A DNA stretch of 64,000 bases from Elmis aenea (GCA_947652605.1 OX393577.1:61962108-62026107), one strand, 5' to 3'. Counted from the stretch's first letter, positions 24,240 to 36,003 are shown. Notes: generated by a model not told the origin, from the letters alone. A program made the numbers and translations.

Positions 24240-27058
24240 TAACGATTTTGAATGCGTACCTAGGAACTGTAAAAGAAGAATGTTAAATATTTTAACCATA
24301 TATAGTCCAATGCACCAGGAAAAATTTCTTGTGTCCAGTATTAATAATAATGAATTCATTTACTACAAGAAGGAGCACAAAAACATTGAAATACCTCGAA
24401 ACTTCTTTACCAATACTACTCCAGGATTAATATTTTACATTAAAATTTGTTTTTTGTTCTACTTTTTAAACAAAAATTTTATCTTTTCTTCACTCCATGC
24501 TATGTTTATGAGATATTTTAACAAGCAGAACAGTATTAAAATATTTTTATATTTCATTAAAGTATTCGACATTCCTCGAATAGCAACATTTTCAAATATA
24601 TCACAGAATTCCTTCCTATTAACAATCTCGAACCACGCTCCATCTAGATCAGATTAAATAAGTATGCCAGAAACTATTGCGAACATTTTTTCGTCTGCTA
24701 AAATCGCGTTATTCTACCCACAAGAATCAGCTCGCCCGCATAAGTTATTGTTAGTTTCTTGTTTTGAACAAATGATAACGGTAACTAGATTGTTCTCGTT
24801 TTGGATATGTAGCATAGCTATGATTAATTCTATGTTATTGCTTAGAACAAATTGAAGCATATGTTTGTGTTTTGTTTCGTTTGTTGTTTGTTACAACTGT
24901 AATGATGGCGATATTCTCTGTTGCATAAGCAAGTTGGATGTACTAATGTGAAAATAAAAACATAACCTTAAACGATTTTCGTCAGATATAAATCCGCGCC
25001 ATAATTTTATACAAAAGTATGCTCACCAAATTGTTATAAGGAGATATTGTCAACCTGGGCCTTAAACTAAATGTCAATTTGAAATTAAATGCCAAAATGC
25101 TGTTTATTTAGTTCAGTTATCATTAAAAAGATCTTCATAGCACTTCATACGGCGTTACAAGGCAACTGTCAGTTCCAACAATTTTAGAACAATTATCGCA
25201 GCAACCATACCAATGTCCTAGCAACGTTCAGAGTTGCCACAAAAAATTGTTAAATATCATTTTATTTTTAAACTTGGATCAGAAAGATAATTTTAACATT
25301 TTTTTAAAGTTATATTTATTTAATAGGTAAATTTGTAAATATCAAAGGTACCTGACAGTACAGAATTGAGGTGTCATTTTTGTTTTTTTATGGCTAAGTA
25401 CCTAGCTCTTGTATCAACTCAAGAAACTTCTAAAGAAATTAATTTTTACCCATCCTTAAGTCGAAAATTCTTCGATCATACTGTATATTTTTTTATCTTT
25501 GAATATTTTACTTTCAATTTTTTTCAAAATTAGTGCTATTTTCGTCAGTAGAAATTTTATTGTTTAACAGAAGTGCAAACAAATTTATTTTGGTAAAAGC
25601 ATAATGATGGGTTTGCTTTTCTTTATGCCCCTAATTTACCAGTTATTTTAAATTTTTTTAATAAAGCTAATTATAATAAGTACAAAAACGATTAACAGAA
25701 GAATGGTTAATAGAATATTTGACCAAAATCCCTTTCGAGACTACCAGAACAATAAGTGTATCCGTTAATTATAATAAGCAGAAAAAGGATTTACAGAAAA
25801 CTGGGAATTGATAATACGTCAAACAAGGCCATCAGAAAATAAATAATTTGAATTGCCAACACAATCACACTGTGAACTGCTTCCACTAAATAAAACTAAA
25901 AAATACAAAGATATTGCACATATTTCAAACTTTTGTTATTCTGAATCTTATAAGAATTTCTACCATAATCTACCTCATTAACACAATTTTATTAATAAAC
26001 AATTAATTATTTATTAGTGTGTGTAAATAGTTCTTAATCACACTTTAATGTTTATTTTTGTTTCAAATAAGTTACAATAAATGATTGACACATGTTATTT
26101 TTTCATTGACAATCCTTAATTTGAACCATAAATTTGACAGGTTATTACAATTAGAATAACTAATTATTATAGTTTAAATAAAAATTGTTTTGCATATTCA
26201 ATGATTAATACTCCTTTATAATAATAATATGAACCATAGAGTTTGGTTGAAGCAGCTCAATGAACAAAAAAATAGTAGACTTTAAAATCGAATAGTAGGC
26301 TACAGATCTAATAAAAATTGACATTCCTTGTTTTCACCTAACACCCTTCATATAGTTTGCTCATTAATTTTTTAAATCAAACATCACTTGAGTAAAGCAC
26401 ATCGGAGAAAATCAACATACGTCTACAGTTTTCATAATCTAATAATTTTGAAACTGGCTTAAGTCACTTTACAGTAATGAAAAATGGCGATTCGTTGACG
26501 TGTGTGAGAAATTATGTATACTGAGAAACATAGAAGCAACTGAGATAATAAATTTAAGTGAAATGTTCTCTACAGTTAGTATAAATATATTTTTTATTAG
26601 CTGCTGCAAGCAGTAGGTACTTTTCTGTAAGATTTTTAATAATGAGTAAAATAGTTTCTACTTGTTTTATCAAACATTAGCTGAACAACAATACATTAAT
26701 TTTGGAGACGGTTAGGGTGGTTTGATAATCACGAAGCTATATGTCATTTTGTCATAAATGAATAAATAATTGTCCTTACTTCGCTTGCTTGATTTTCTTT
26801 TCGCGTGAGACAGTTCACCTGTACGAGCCTAATTGGCCTCTCAATATTTATCACCGAGTGCCACTTGCATGACAATATGATTTTATATACCATTTATCCA
26901 TGTAGTTGTTATGACGAGAAACAAGGTAAACACATGCGAGTTAATTATAATTGCTTACAATTTTCTTGGTAAACGTTTGATATAAAAAGGCTAAATAGGT
27001 AAGTAGCTAAAGATAGATATTTGCTTAACTTTGTTTGTCGACGACAGAGTAGCTTAAA
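24240..27058. other. Intergenic; long AT-rich stretch
   Basis: Two adjacent open frames (24280-24657, 125 codons; 24664-24855, 63 codons) show no recognisable domain and have the AT-driven Ile/Asn/Phe/Lys composition of noncoding sequence. No repeat with definable ends was found in the remainder. Confidence 0.45.
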
Positions 27059-27062
27059 TTAA

Positions 27063-28838
27063 CCCATTTATGCCCCAATTATTTTTTTTTGTTATTTTTG
27101 GGCAGCGATGTGATAGTTTAAGTGTTCATGATGTTTTGGGAGCGATGACGGTAAAAAAAAAATTTTTGTCCAACAAAATATTTGAATTTCGGCGTGTTCC
27201 ATAAATGGAACAATGGGCATGAATGATACCAGTATTATTACGCCCATAATAATGATCAGTGGGCCTTCATGACGCGATCATTATACAACTATTTACAGGA
27301 AATGAAAAATTAAAGACAGCGAATAATTTGAAGGTAATTTAATTCGAGAAAAATAAATAATATTCCAGGATTCTAAATGTAAATAAACTTTTTTAACTGT
27401 CAATAAAACTTGTATATAGATACTGTACATAAAAGTAGGCACTAAGCAGAATAATTACTTAGTGTGAAACGATCTAAAACAATCTTCATGACAATTAATA
27501 CCACACTTTCCACAAGCTTTTGTAGTATTTTTTTTACAAACGGCACAGCGATTTTGTTTTTCGGCAGCGATAATCCAGTGGTCTAATCGATCAAACCTTA
27601 CTTGATCAGGAACTCGTGAAGTTAGCTCTTTATGAGTAACAGGACGACCTCCTCCTTTTCCTAACTGACCATATTTTTGCGTCGATATTTCAAATGATCC
27701 ATTTTTTTACCATTGCCTTTTCTATACAGTTGCCAAGCATTATGGACACTAATATCTACACAATAATCTTAATAATTTCAAACCTGTTTCTACGAATTGC
27801 ATTCACAACAGTCAAATTGCACGATTCAGTTCCAAGTTCCCACCACATTCTCCAGCGAGGTACGGTACAATATCCCGACAAAAGCAAAATAGCCACAAAG
27901 CAGCGAATTTCTTTGACGCTTACGTCGAAATTTGGTTCTTTTTTTTTGCCATATAAATTAGTCATTTCGGCTAAAAAATCAAATACAGCGTCGTCAAGAA
28001 ATTTTTCTAAACACTTAACGACATCTTCCGGGATTTTTGGCATTTGCTTAGGCGAAACAAAAGGAGGCAAATTAGGATTAAGATCTGTTGAGTTCTGCCA
28101 ATCTCTGGTATATATTTTTGGTATCCTTTTTTTTATATCCGCTAGAGGAATATCATCTTCACTACTATAATTGTCATCACTCTGGTAATTAATTTTGTCA
28201 CTATCATCACCAACCGTAAATGTTTCTCCTTTGTCTCTTATTTTCGCCACAGCTTCAGCTTGAAGTTGACGACCACTTAGCTTGTTTATATCGCTGCACT
28301 CATCTTCATCATCGCTGTCTTCGGCACTTTCGGCACCATCATTTGGAGGCGTTATAAAAACATCTGCCGCACAAAAATGTTCGTCCTCCACAAGCTGTAT
28401 AAGCTCTGCTGTTGTGTAATATCTGAAATTGGAATTAAAAAAATATGTAGCCGTTCATGTCCAATGTTCCCATAATGGAACATTTAAAAAAACGTTGAAT
28501 TGCTTCAAGAGTAAAAAAATAATATTCCGTTTCATTGTCAATCAATTAGTTAACAAGTTACTTAATAAGAGATAATATAAAAAACTTTAATAAAAACGCA
28601 TCTAAAATCTAGTTTATACTTACTTTTTAAATGCCATATTTTTTTGTTTTATTTCACAAAATAACTGTTGAAATTTAAAAAAATCACAACGCAATACACA
28701 ATGTATGTGGTGAAAAATGATAACCGACAGGGTTTGTAAACACGTTGAGACCGTTTCAAACCATTTCCAGCCTCACATTTAGCCAATAGTGGGGGAAATA
28801 TAGTATGTTCCATTTTTGGAACAATGGGATAAGATGGG
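27063..28838 (-). mobile_element. piggyBac element, internally deleted
   Basis: TTAA sites at 27059-27062 and 28839-28842 flank inverted ends CCCATTTATGCCCC and CCCATCTTATCCCA, diagnostic of piggyBac. Just inside each end is a 16-bp palindrome, GTTCCATAAATGGAAC (27196-27211) and GTTCCATTTTTGGAAC (28807-28822), with a third imperfect copy at 28466-28481. A minus-strand transposase has its N-terminal and C-terminal parts but no catalytic core. The clean ends suggest that it could have been mobilised in trans after the deletion. Confidence 0.95.
27492..28391 (-). pseudogene. piggyBac transposase lacking its catalytic core
   Basis: The frame from ATG at 28391 encodes an acidic N-terminus (AESAEDSDDEDECSD), then the piggyBac entry region with VSVKEIRCFVAILLLSGY, a WW pair and NRFEII. 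It stops at 27756, where sequence jumps to VDISVHNAWQLYRKGNG, which in full proteins lies after the third catalytic Asp. About 300 residues carrying the DDD triad are therefore missing. One further frameshift near 27705 leads to a C-terminal zinc-binding domain: CAVCKKN, CGKCGINCHEDCF and a final FH before the stop at 27492. Cys-rich C-termini of this kind bind the subterminal DNA. The product could not catalyse transposition. Confidence 0.9.
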
Positions 28839-28842
28839 TTAA

Positions 28843-29185
28843 ATAAAAATTTATAGTACTAAACTTACCTAATTACTATATATATAACTAATTACCTAAC
28901 AAAATGCAAATTATTTCCCAAGTATTCCAAAATCATAGGTACTTTTAATAGCAATTCATTGATTTTAAACTTTTCAAAAAGCTGAGAAGCAAATTGTTCA
29001 CAAAAAGCTTCATTTCATTTTGTAATATACTCCTAATTTTTCACGTCCCTATGTTTTCAAATAAATCATTTGAAAGCGCTTACTTTTTTTTATGTGGCTT
29101 GTAATCTAACTTTCTTACTGACCCCCTCAAAAATCAAGTATTAAGACGGCTTTTACCGGGGTTCATTATTTAGTTCTTTTGGTTG
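28843..29185. other. Intergenic, no feature seen
   Basis: No supported feature. Confidence 0.5.
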
Positions 29186-29189
29186 CATA

Positions 29190-29470
29190 TTTAATTTTTT
29201 TGCTGGTCTCTATTACGAGATAATTAAAAAAAAATTGTATCTCAAACTTCACAGTACATTTGCTAAACAAGCAAAAACTTTTTTTTGTTCTTTTTTATTT
29301 GTAATTTTTAAAATTTTTAGCTGGTCTCTAATCTGGGACTATAAAAAAAGTTTTGTACTTCCAACTTAACGGCGAGGTACATTTGCAGAGAAATCAATCA
29401 ACTGTTTTCTTCATTTTTTGCAAATTTTTGCTTTGCTTTTAATTTTTTTGCTGGCCGCTTCCACAAGAGA
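29190..29470. repeat. Diverged tandem repeat, ~120-130-bp unit
   Basis: The word TTTTTGCTGGTCTCTA and following T-rich text with GTACATTTGC recur at about 29203, 29321 and 29451, giving two full units and the start of a third. Units are clearly diverged. Confidence 0.6.
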
Positions 29471-29984
29471 TCCAACTTTTTCATGAATACTATGTCTTAC
29501 AAATAGTATTCGTCGATTTTCAACACGAATAACATCAAATAACCGTTATTTACATTAATATTTTGTTCTAATAACTTAATAACATTTTAAGTTCAATTAA
29601 TAATTTACACATACTTTTAATTTATTGATATTCAAAGGTAATTTTGTTGCGGTGAGTGTCAAAACCATAAACTATTGTACGTAGCACACAGGTTAATTAA
29701 TAATACGAAATTGTTTTGTGTTTTTTTAGTAAATTAAATTTTTACTTTAAGGAAGTAATAAATAATGATGCTATTAGTTGATGTTTGCATGTTTAGTAGC
29801 ATCTACTTATAACTTATATCTCATAGACTTATATACAGTGTTTTTTTGGTAACTGTTTTGTTGTCTAATTCGTTAAAAAAATACTTCAAAATAAAATTAA
29901 AAAGTAGCTTCATTACTTTGTATAACAAAATTTAGGTTAGGTTAGGGTTCGACACCACCTATTGTACAATACAATTTGTGTAAT

Positions 29985-30313
29985 TTTGAACTAGGGCAGT
30001 ATTTAAATAGAAACAAAAAAACGACATGCTGTAAATCTTATTCGTACATATTATTTGACAACTTTAACCACTTCAAGATCTTTAAAAAAATTCTAATCTA
30101 CTGGAAGCAAGATTTGGATCCCCACAATTGTTTACAGCTTCGTTTTTTTCGTTTTCTTACAATTAGAGCAGCAGCAGCTATTTTGTTCAAGTTCATCTTA
30201 ACAAATGAACTTAACGACGATTTTTTATAGCCCGTGCGCTATTATTTTCAGGCGATTTTTGATCGTGCAATTTTTAGTTGCGCGGTAAAAATATCGCCCG
30301 TGCGCGACAGGCC
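29985..30313 (-). mobile_element. Harbinger 5' end with transposase start, truncated
   Basis: Read on the minus strand, TTA (complement of 30314-30316) is followed by GGCCTGTCGCGCACGGGCGA, a Harbinger-type end. An ATG at 30193-30195 then opens MNLNKIAAAALIVRKRKKRS and a W-containing stretch, ending at a stop near 30097. Repeated Ala-Ala-Ala-Leu-Ile followed by Arg/Lys is a common start of Harbinger transposases. The rest of the gene and the other terminal repeat are missing. CCCGTGCGC occurs twice, at 30231 and 30297. Confidence 0.65.
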
Positions 30314-30428
30314 TAAGGCAAATGAGGCAAATTGTTTTAACCAAAGAAGCTGCAAGCAGTGGTCGGTTGAGGAAAACTGTTTGTTAACAATGAAGGAAGT
30401 CAAATTTTAGAACGCTATGTTTTACTTA

Positions 30429-32024
30429 GGCCCTCTGCACACGGAGCAACTCAAAACAAACTGATCACCGACGCAAATCACCAACCGGTCTGCAATGAGT
30501 TGCAACCTGTGTAATTGAATAGGACACTGCAGACGAGGCAACTCGTTACAAACCAGTCGGCAACGCGTTGGCAATCAGTTGTAGGCAACTCAACATGTCA
30601 ACTCGTTTTGGACTTGAATCACCAACCAGTTGCTTGTTCGGCCGATTGCATCAGCGGGGAGAATATCTTGTATTGTTTTTCTTGTACAGATTTCAATATA
30701 GAATTCCAAACGTTTGAAACTGTGTGTGACAGGGAGACATATTTTATATACAATTTACTAACCATGCACATGTGCCTAAACAGTATAAACACAGATAAGA
30801 CCCAAACAGAATGCGAGTTTCGGGTTTTTAGTTTTGGGTTTTGAGTATTGATGGTAGAAGTACAGATTACAAAGAAAGAATTGATAGGGGTGGTAGTGGC
30901 ATATGGCTCGAATGAGAATGCGGCAGAAGAGGATAAGAGTAGTGGTATACTACGGTTCCTGCGACAGTTCGATGGCATATTCATCTGGAGCTTACTATGA
31001 TCGATGTTTAAAGGTCGCGAAGAAGTCTTTCAAGGTCGTCGACAATGACCAGAGGGTGGTTGCTGAAGGAGTCTTTGAAATGTTTGAGGGTGTGTTTTTT
31101 GGGGTTGCCGAAGAAGTCTTTCAAGGTCGTCGACAATGACCAGAGGGTGGTTGCTGAAACATTTCAAAGACTCCTTCAGCAACCACCCTCTGGTGATTGT
31201 CGACAACCTTGAAAGACTTCTTCGCGACTTTCAAACATTGATCATAGTAAGCTCCGGATGGACATGCAATCGAACTGTCGCAGGAACCGTAGTATACCAC
31301 TACTGTTATCCTCTTCTGCCGCATTCTCATTCGAGCCATATGCCATTACCACCCCTATCAATTATTTCTTTGTAATCTGTACTTCTACCTATATGCACTC
31401 CCTCTAAAACAAGGTATTTATCCCTTGTAATTGCCATTTTAAACAATAACATCATCCTACTTCGGATTACCAAGAATTAACTGTTAACACGAATTTCTAT
31501 TGCTTTTATTTCCTTTAGCTGCAGATGTTTAAAATCAGCCGCTATTATTCACGAACTGAATGCGCATCTGTAGCACGCACTTTCTATATCAAAACTTATA
31601 TGGAAATAGGAAAAGTCGTATAGTATTTTCTGTGCAAGAAACTATACAGAATTTTGTACGAAAAACCTGTATGACACGATATAAGATTTTCTGTATAGTA
31701 TTTGGTACAGATTTCTATACAGAAAACTATACCGTGTCACACGGGCTTAAGAATGTTTTAACCGAATTTTTAAGTCAGTTTTGTTCAAAATAAGATTCCA
31801 CCCAGTGCAAGCAGAGGTTCTTAAACTTATCGCCATCTAACGAATTTTTAGCCCACAAAGTTTGTGATGTTCCACCATCCATGACCACACAGAAACTACC
31901 GATTTCGATCACTTCTGAGTTGCCCCGTGTGTGGAGCTACATCACTAATGAGTTTGTAACCGGTTAGTAATTTCAATCACAAACCAGTTGCGTTTGTTTT
32001 GAGTTACTCCGTGTGCATAGGGCC
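30429..32024. mobile_element. Harbinger-type element with internal palindrome
   Basis: Inverted ends GGCCCTCTGCACACGGAGCA (30429) and GGCCCTATGCACACGGAGTA (complement of 32024) extend to about 40 bp, and TTA lies outside each (30426-30428 and 32025-32027). Subterminal CAACTCRTT and CCAGTTGC words repeat on both sides. The middle is a large palindrome, listed next. I could not recognise a transposase; frames inside the palindrome read alike on both strands and are not convincing. Confidence 0.85.
30854..31388. repeat. Large palindrome: 232-bp arms, 71-bp spacer
   Basis: Arm 30854-31085 is the complement of 31157-31388 with few substitutions and no net length change, so all pairs share centre 31121. 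The spacer itself holds a second direct copy (31105-31156) of the arm segment GAAGAAGTCTTTCAAGGTCG. The arms are GC-richer than the surroundings and may derive from coding sequence of the element, but I recognise no domain. Confidence 0.9.
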
Positions 32025-32027
32025 TTA

Positions 32028-32576
32028 ATCTTTTTATAACACTAAGGAATTTTTTTCGGTGCCCCTCACCCAGTTTGTGATAACTTTTAAGTCGTTCGCA
32101 ATGGTTTAAGAGATCTTCCATCTCTACACTTTTTTTTACCAAAACGAAAATAATTTGTAAATTTACGCTTTGAAGCAATTTCAAGAACATCGCGCATCAT
32201 TTAATTGGTTTATTTTTTCTGACAATCCATTCTATAACTGGTCTCGTGTCTGTATATCACCACCACGCATCCCAACAACATTTCGTAATTCTATCAATTT
32301 TAGCGGAACGCGATATGTCTCCGTCTATTATGTTAAAAGAAATCGTTTAGTACGTTTACTAATGATTCGATCTCAAACGGTGACAGGAGCGTAAATCAAT
32401 TGTGTGCACAAGGTGAAACGTAACATGTTGTTATGTTCCGATTATTATTTTTATGGCCTTTATGCAGTAGCTAACGGTATACCATGCATTTCAATGAGAC
32501 GAACGCCATAGGCACAGTCACCATCCCATCTACTACGAGTTGTGTGTGATTAAAACGTATTTATTGTTTATCCAGG
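32028..32576. other. Intergenic, no feature seen
   Basis: No supported gene or repeat. Confidence 0.5.
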
Positions 32577-33509
32577 TGCACCACCAGTGGCGGCGCGTGA
32601 CCTAAAAAAGTGGGGGGGCACAACTTATCCATGTATATTACCTACACTTTATTATAAACCATATTAAGTAACAAAAATAAAATAAGTAGATACTATTTAA
32701 CAAACATAATTTTTAAATTTCTTTATATACCCAAGGACCACTATCCCGTTACTCTACACAAACTACTACATGGTCGTAATTTTTGGTTCAATAATTTTTA
32801 AAGTTCCAAAATATTAAAAAACTAAGAAACAAAGAATATACCCTTCATAATAGTAAAAAACAACAAAATATATCTTTAAAAAACATCATTCTTCTGTTTT
32901 TATTAGCAATAAAATTATTAATTAATTTTTCTCACAACCGTTGAAAAACGTTGTCATTACCTTATCAAAAATAGTGGGCAAAACGACATTTTACTCTCTA
33001 GTGAGCAAAAGAGATTACTTTGCTCCCTAGTGAGCAAAATTTGTTGAATTGTGATGGTAACGCCATGGTAACGTCGTATAATAGCGTTTTTAGACAGCGA
33101 AACTACTGTCAATCGCGTCGAATACACAGCTGACATTTCAAGGTTATGTTTTATATTAACGTTTTGCTTTTAATGTTTTAATCGCATTGTTCAACGGTTG
33201 TGAGAAAAATGTAATACACAACTTGTGAGCAAAGTACCTTTTCTCGTTCAACTGTACTTTGCTCACTTGTTGTGTAAATAACTATTTCTAAATGCGATTC
33301 ATTTAAAATCATGTCAGACAGTTTCTTGTTCTATAGCCATTAAAGCCAGGCCATTTAATCGTTCATCGCCCATAGTACTTCTGAGATGGGTTTTTAGTCT
33401 TTTTAATGTGGAAAAAAATCGCTCGGCTGAGGCAGACGACACAGGACAACAAAGAACAATTTTAAAAAGTTCCCACACACAAAATAACATTTGTTTTAAT
33501 TCATTGTTT

Positions 33510-33987
33510 CAATCTACATACCAATTTTAATATATGGTGCTGAGAATTGGGTACTGAATAAAGGACAAGAGAATAGATTACAGGCTGCAGAAATGCGGTA
33601 CCTACGAAAGGTGGAAGGGGTAAAAAGAACAGATAAAATAAGAAACGAATACATAAGAGAAAAACTTAAAATGAAATCACTGACAAGTAAAATAGAGGAA
33701 AAGAAATTAAAGTGGACAGGCCACTTAATACGAATGGACAACACAAGGCAAGTCAAGAAAGTATGGGAAGCCAGAAAAATAGGCAAAAACAGAAGGGGAC
33801 GACCCAGAACAACATGGAACAGCAGCGTAGTGGAGGCAATAAAACGTAGAGGAAAAACATGGAAAGAAGCAAAAGTATTGGCCAGGGACCGAAAGGGGTG
33901 GCGTAGCTTTGTCGAAGGAAAAAAGTGAAGGAACAAACCTCGACACCTACGGGTACAAGAGGACAACGATGATGATGATGATGATGA
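33510..33987 (+). mobile_element. Young RTE LINE insertion with 14-bp duplication
   Basis: The 14-bp TTAATTCATTGTTT occurs at 33496-33509 and 33988-34001, directly flanking the insertion. Its 3' end is a (GAT)n run (33967-33987), a usual RTE tail form. Strong 5' truncation leaves only the last ~140 codons of the polyprotein plus a short 3' UTR with CTCGACACCTACGGGTACAA, shared with 49150-49195. The intact frame and perfect duplication mark it as recent. Confidence 0.95.
33512..33928 (+). CDS. RTE polyprotein C-terminus (5'-truncated)
   Basis: The open frame is already open at the insertion junction, so the ATG at 33593 is internal, not a start. It reads IPILIYGAENWVLNKGQ, AAEMRYLRKVEGVKRTDKIR, KLKWTGHLIRMDN, RRGRPRTTWN and KGWRSFVEGKK then stop. 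The order (P-x-L-x-Y-G-x-E-x-W, E-M-R-x-L-R, W-x-G-H-x-x-R-M, RGRP..W) is the C-terminal region of insect RTE-clade endonuclease-reverse transcriptases. No enzymatic domain is left. It is the best kept coding frame in the window but is a fragment and unlikely to be expressed. Confidence 0.85.
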   Translation: MYIPILIYGAENWVLNKGQENRLQAAEMRYLRKVEGVKRTDKIRNEYIREKLKMKSLTSKIEEKKLKWTGHLIRMDNTRQVKKVWEARKIGKNRRGRPRTTWNSSVVEAIKRRGKTWKEAKVLARDRKGWRSFVEGKK

Positions 33988-34384
33988 TTAATTCATTGTT
34001 TAAAACTTTTTCCGCACATTTCTCAATACTTAATAAATTGTTTGTTTCTGCCAGTAAAATATTTCTATATATATTTTTGGTTAATTAAGGTGTAGTTAAC
34101 TTGTAAAAATTATTTATAACTTCAATATCGGTGTAATTTATTTCACAATTCAAATCAGTTAACAGTCGTACAATTTTAGGACGGTTGCGGTTGGGTTCCA
34201 TCTTTCTGGACTTTGCCCAGAAAGGCAAATAAATTTGTTTATTTTTTAGACATATTCTAAAATTTAATATAATGTGGTCAGTTTAATCGTGAATTTACAC
34301 TTTCAAGTTAAATATACTTACTAGAAAAGTGGGGGGGGGCTGGGCCCCCCTAGGCCCCCCCGACGCGCCGCCTATGTGCACCAC

Positions 34385-35109
34385 CCATACCTAAGAGCTA
34401 AACGTAAACAAACAAATCACGAAATATACACACGAAGTCATACGCTGACTTAAAAGCTTGTTTATTATTGTTATCTCGACTATTTATTGCAAATTCGCAT
34501 GTCGTTGTCGCGATATATAACAAACCTTCCGATTTTTAAATAAATAACAAACATTTACATCGATCTATTGGTGGTTGAGCAACACTGACTCGTAAGATTG
34601 AACCTGGCTGTCGAAAACCAAATTAAAGAAGGCCTTAGCGCCCGCTTATATCTACCCACACACGATGAAAGAACAGGAAAAAAAGGCACGTATACTAAGT
34701 AAATTTTTAATTGAATTTTAAGTTGCATAACTTAATTCTGAGATTATTTACCATGATACTCGCTCTACGAAACTGTAAATGTAATTTAAAATGTAGTTAT
34801 TGGATTAAGCGCAGGCGTAATGAGTAAATGAAATAGTTCAAGACTAATTTGCAATAAGGAGACTGGAAATATGCTAACGGAGATATAAATACATTTTTTG
34901 CTGCACGACTTAATTGCTTTTACAACAAAATGCAATGCGAAGGTTAAGCTGAGCATAAACGCAAACTTTGATTGGTTTGTCCAACGATGTCGATAACTTG
35001 AAAACCAATTTATATACGAGGGTAACTTAATAAGTAATGTACCTGGCCATGAAAGATAAGTGACTGTCCATTTTGTATTGTCAGGTGGCTTTATCATTTA
35101 CTTAACGCA
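34385..35109. other. Intergenic, no feature seen
   Basis: No supported feature; a 103-codon minus frame at 34786-35097 shows no family motif. Confidence 0.5.
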
Positions 35110-35205
35110 ACTAAGTTTATTATTGTTTTTAAATTTAAACCCTAATAAAGTTTATAACAATGCAATCTGGTCTTTGAGACCATGAGCAGTTTAATTCTCG
35201 CCGAA
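35110..35205 (-). mobile_element. Jockey LINE 3' UTR fragment
   Basis: Its complement, GAATTAAACTGCTC through a TGGTCT-loop-AGACCA hairpin (35168-35182) to AGGGTTTAAATTT, matches the 3' UTR of the Jockey copy at 55085-55145. It probably forms one interrupted element with the RT fragment at 36012-36235, because both point the same way. Confidence 0.75.
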
Positions 35206-35224
35206 ATGAATAATGTTCAAACTT

Positions 35225-36003
35225 ACAAGGGAACCTAACTTGGTGGTACTAAAGTCGGTTGATAGGACTAAGATTTTCCGAAAGAAGATCGTGAAGGAAG
35301 AAGAGTACCAACTTTTTTGGCCCTGAAAACTGAAAACTTGCCGTTGAAACTCAATTTTTATTTCCAAAAATTGCACGAAATAGGTTAATCTGTTAAAGGT
35401 ACTTCAAGAGAACATAAACTTGTAAATAGTTATTGTTAAATCATAATGCTTTTATGCTTTATTAACAAGATCCAAGTTTTCTGTTTTAAAGTAAGAATTC
35501 GTAAATAAAAATAATTTTTATTTTTTTTTTTGGCGCCAAATCCAAATTTAAGAAAATCTGCTATACCAGGTGTAAATGAACTCTGGCTATTTGAGGTTAT
35601 AAAAATTAACCAAAATGAAGCTATTGTACTCAAAATTCCTTCCTCTTCCCAAAAATGTAAAAATATACAGGGTGTTCCATTTAAAATAACAAAGTTAGGG
35701 TCATTTCCGGCGAAACCGGAAGTGAAACAAGTGTGTACATGTGCTTAAAAAATCCGATTTTTTACACATATCATGTATCTAAGATGCCATTTATCTAAAA
35801 TCAAAACTAAAGGAAAAAGAGGGTGTGCCAGAGTTCATTTACACCTATTTCGTGCAATTTTTAAAAATAAAAATTGAGTTTCAACCATAAGTTTTGAGTT
35901 TCCAGGGCCAAAAAATTTGATACTCGTCTTCATTCACGATCTTCTTTCGGAAAATCTTAGTCCCATCAAGCGACTTTAGTACCACCAAGTGAGGTTCCCT
36001 TGT
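35225..36003. repeat. Inverted-repeat element, 160-bp arms
   Basis: Arm 35225-35384 (ACAAGGGAACCT...) and 35844-36003 are complementary over 160 bp each with no net length change. The loop has a further direct copy of an arm-edge word, GGTGTAAATGAACTCTGGC at 35570, and a header-like ATACAGGGTGTTCC at 35667. No clear target duplication. It separates the two pieces of a Jockey remnant, so it looks like an insertion there. Confidence 0.85.

Larger units (their letters stand above)
33314..34240 (-). pseudogene. hAT transposase, C-terminal half, split by RTE
   Basis: Upstream of the RTE (34240-34002, minus) frames read RPKIVRLLTDLNCEINYTDI and a Leu-rich stretch. Downstream (33509-33314) an unbroken frame reads ELFKIVLCCPVSSASAERF, then STLKRLKTHLRSTMGDERLN and GLALMAIE before a stop at 33314-33316. 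P-V-S-S-A-S-A-E-R-x-F-S-x-L-K-x-x-K-x-x-L-R-S is a textbook hAT C-terminal dimerisation motif, close to the group related to THAP0/ZMYM-like proteins. The domain has no stop or frameshift, so this copy is younger than the hAT at 4373. The catalytic residues are not visible and the LINE breaks the gene. Confidence 0.9.
32585..34376 (-). mobile_element. hAT element with conserved dimerisation domain
   Basis: Perfect 8-bp copies of TGCACCAC flank it (32577-32584 and 34377-34384). The ends are CAGTGGCGGCGCGTG and, inverted, CATAGGCGGCGCGTC, followed by runs of G. The minus strand carries a hAT transposase remnant. An RTE LINE has inserted at 33510-33987. Another small inverted repeat (TCTCACAACCGTTGAA, about 32929 and 33190) with scattered GTGAGCAAA words occupies 32.93-33.25 kb and is probably a further nested MITE. 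Confidence 0.95.

Noticed and set aside
24280..24855. Two adjacent plus-strand open frames of 125 and 63 codons
   Set aside because: No domain, composition follows the AT bias, no start context or splice pattern; likely chance.
30903..31375. Overlapping frames of 72-79 codons in the Harbinger palindrome
   Set aside because: The same peptide appears from both arms because of the inversion; no transposase motif recognised.
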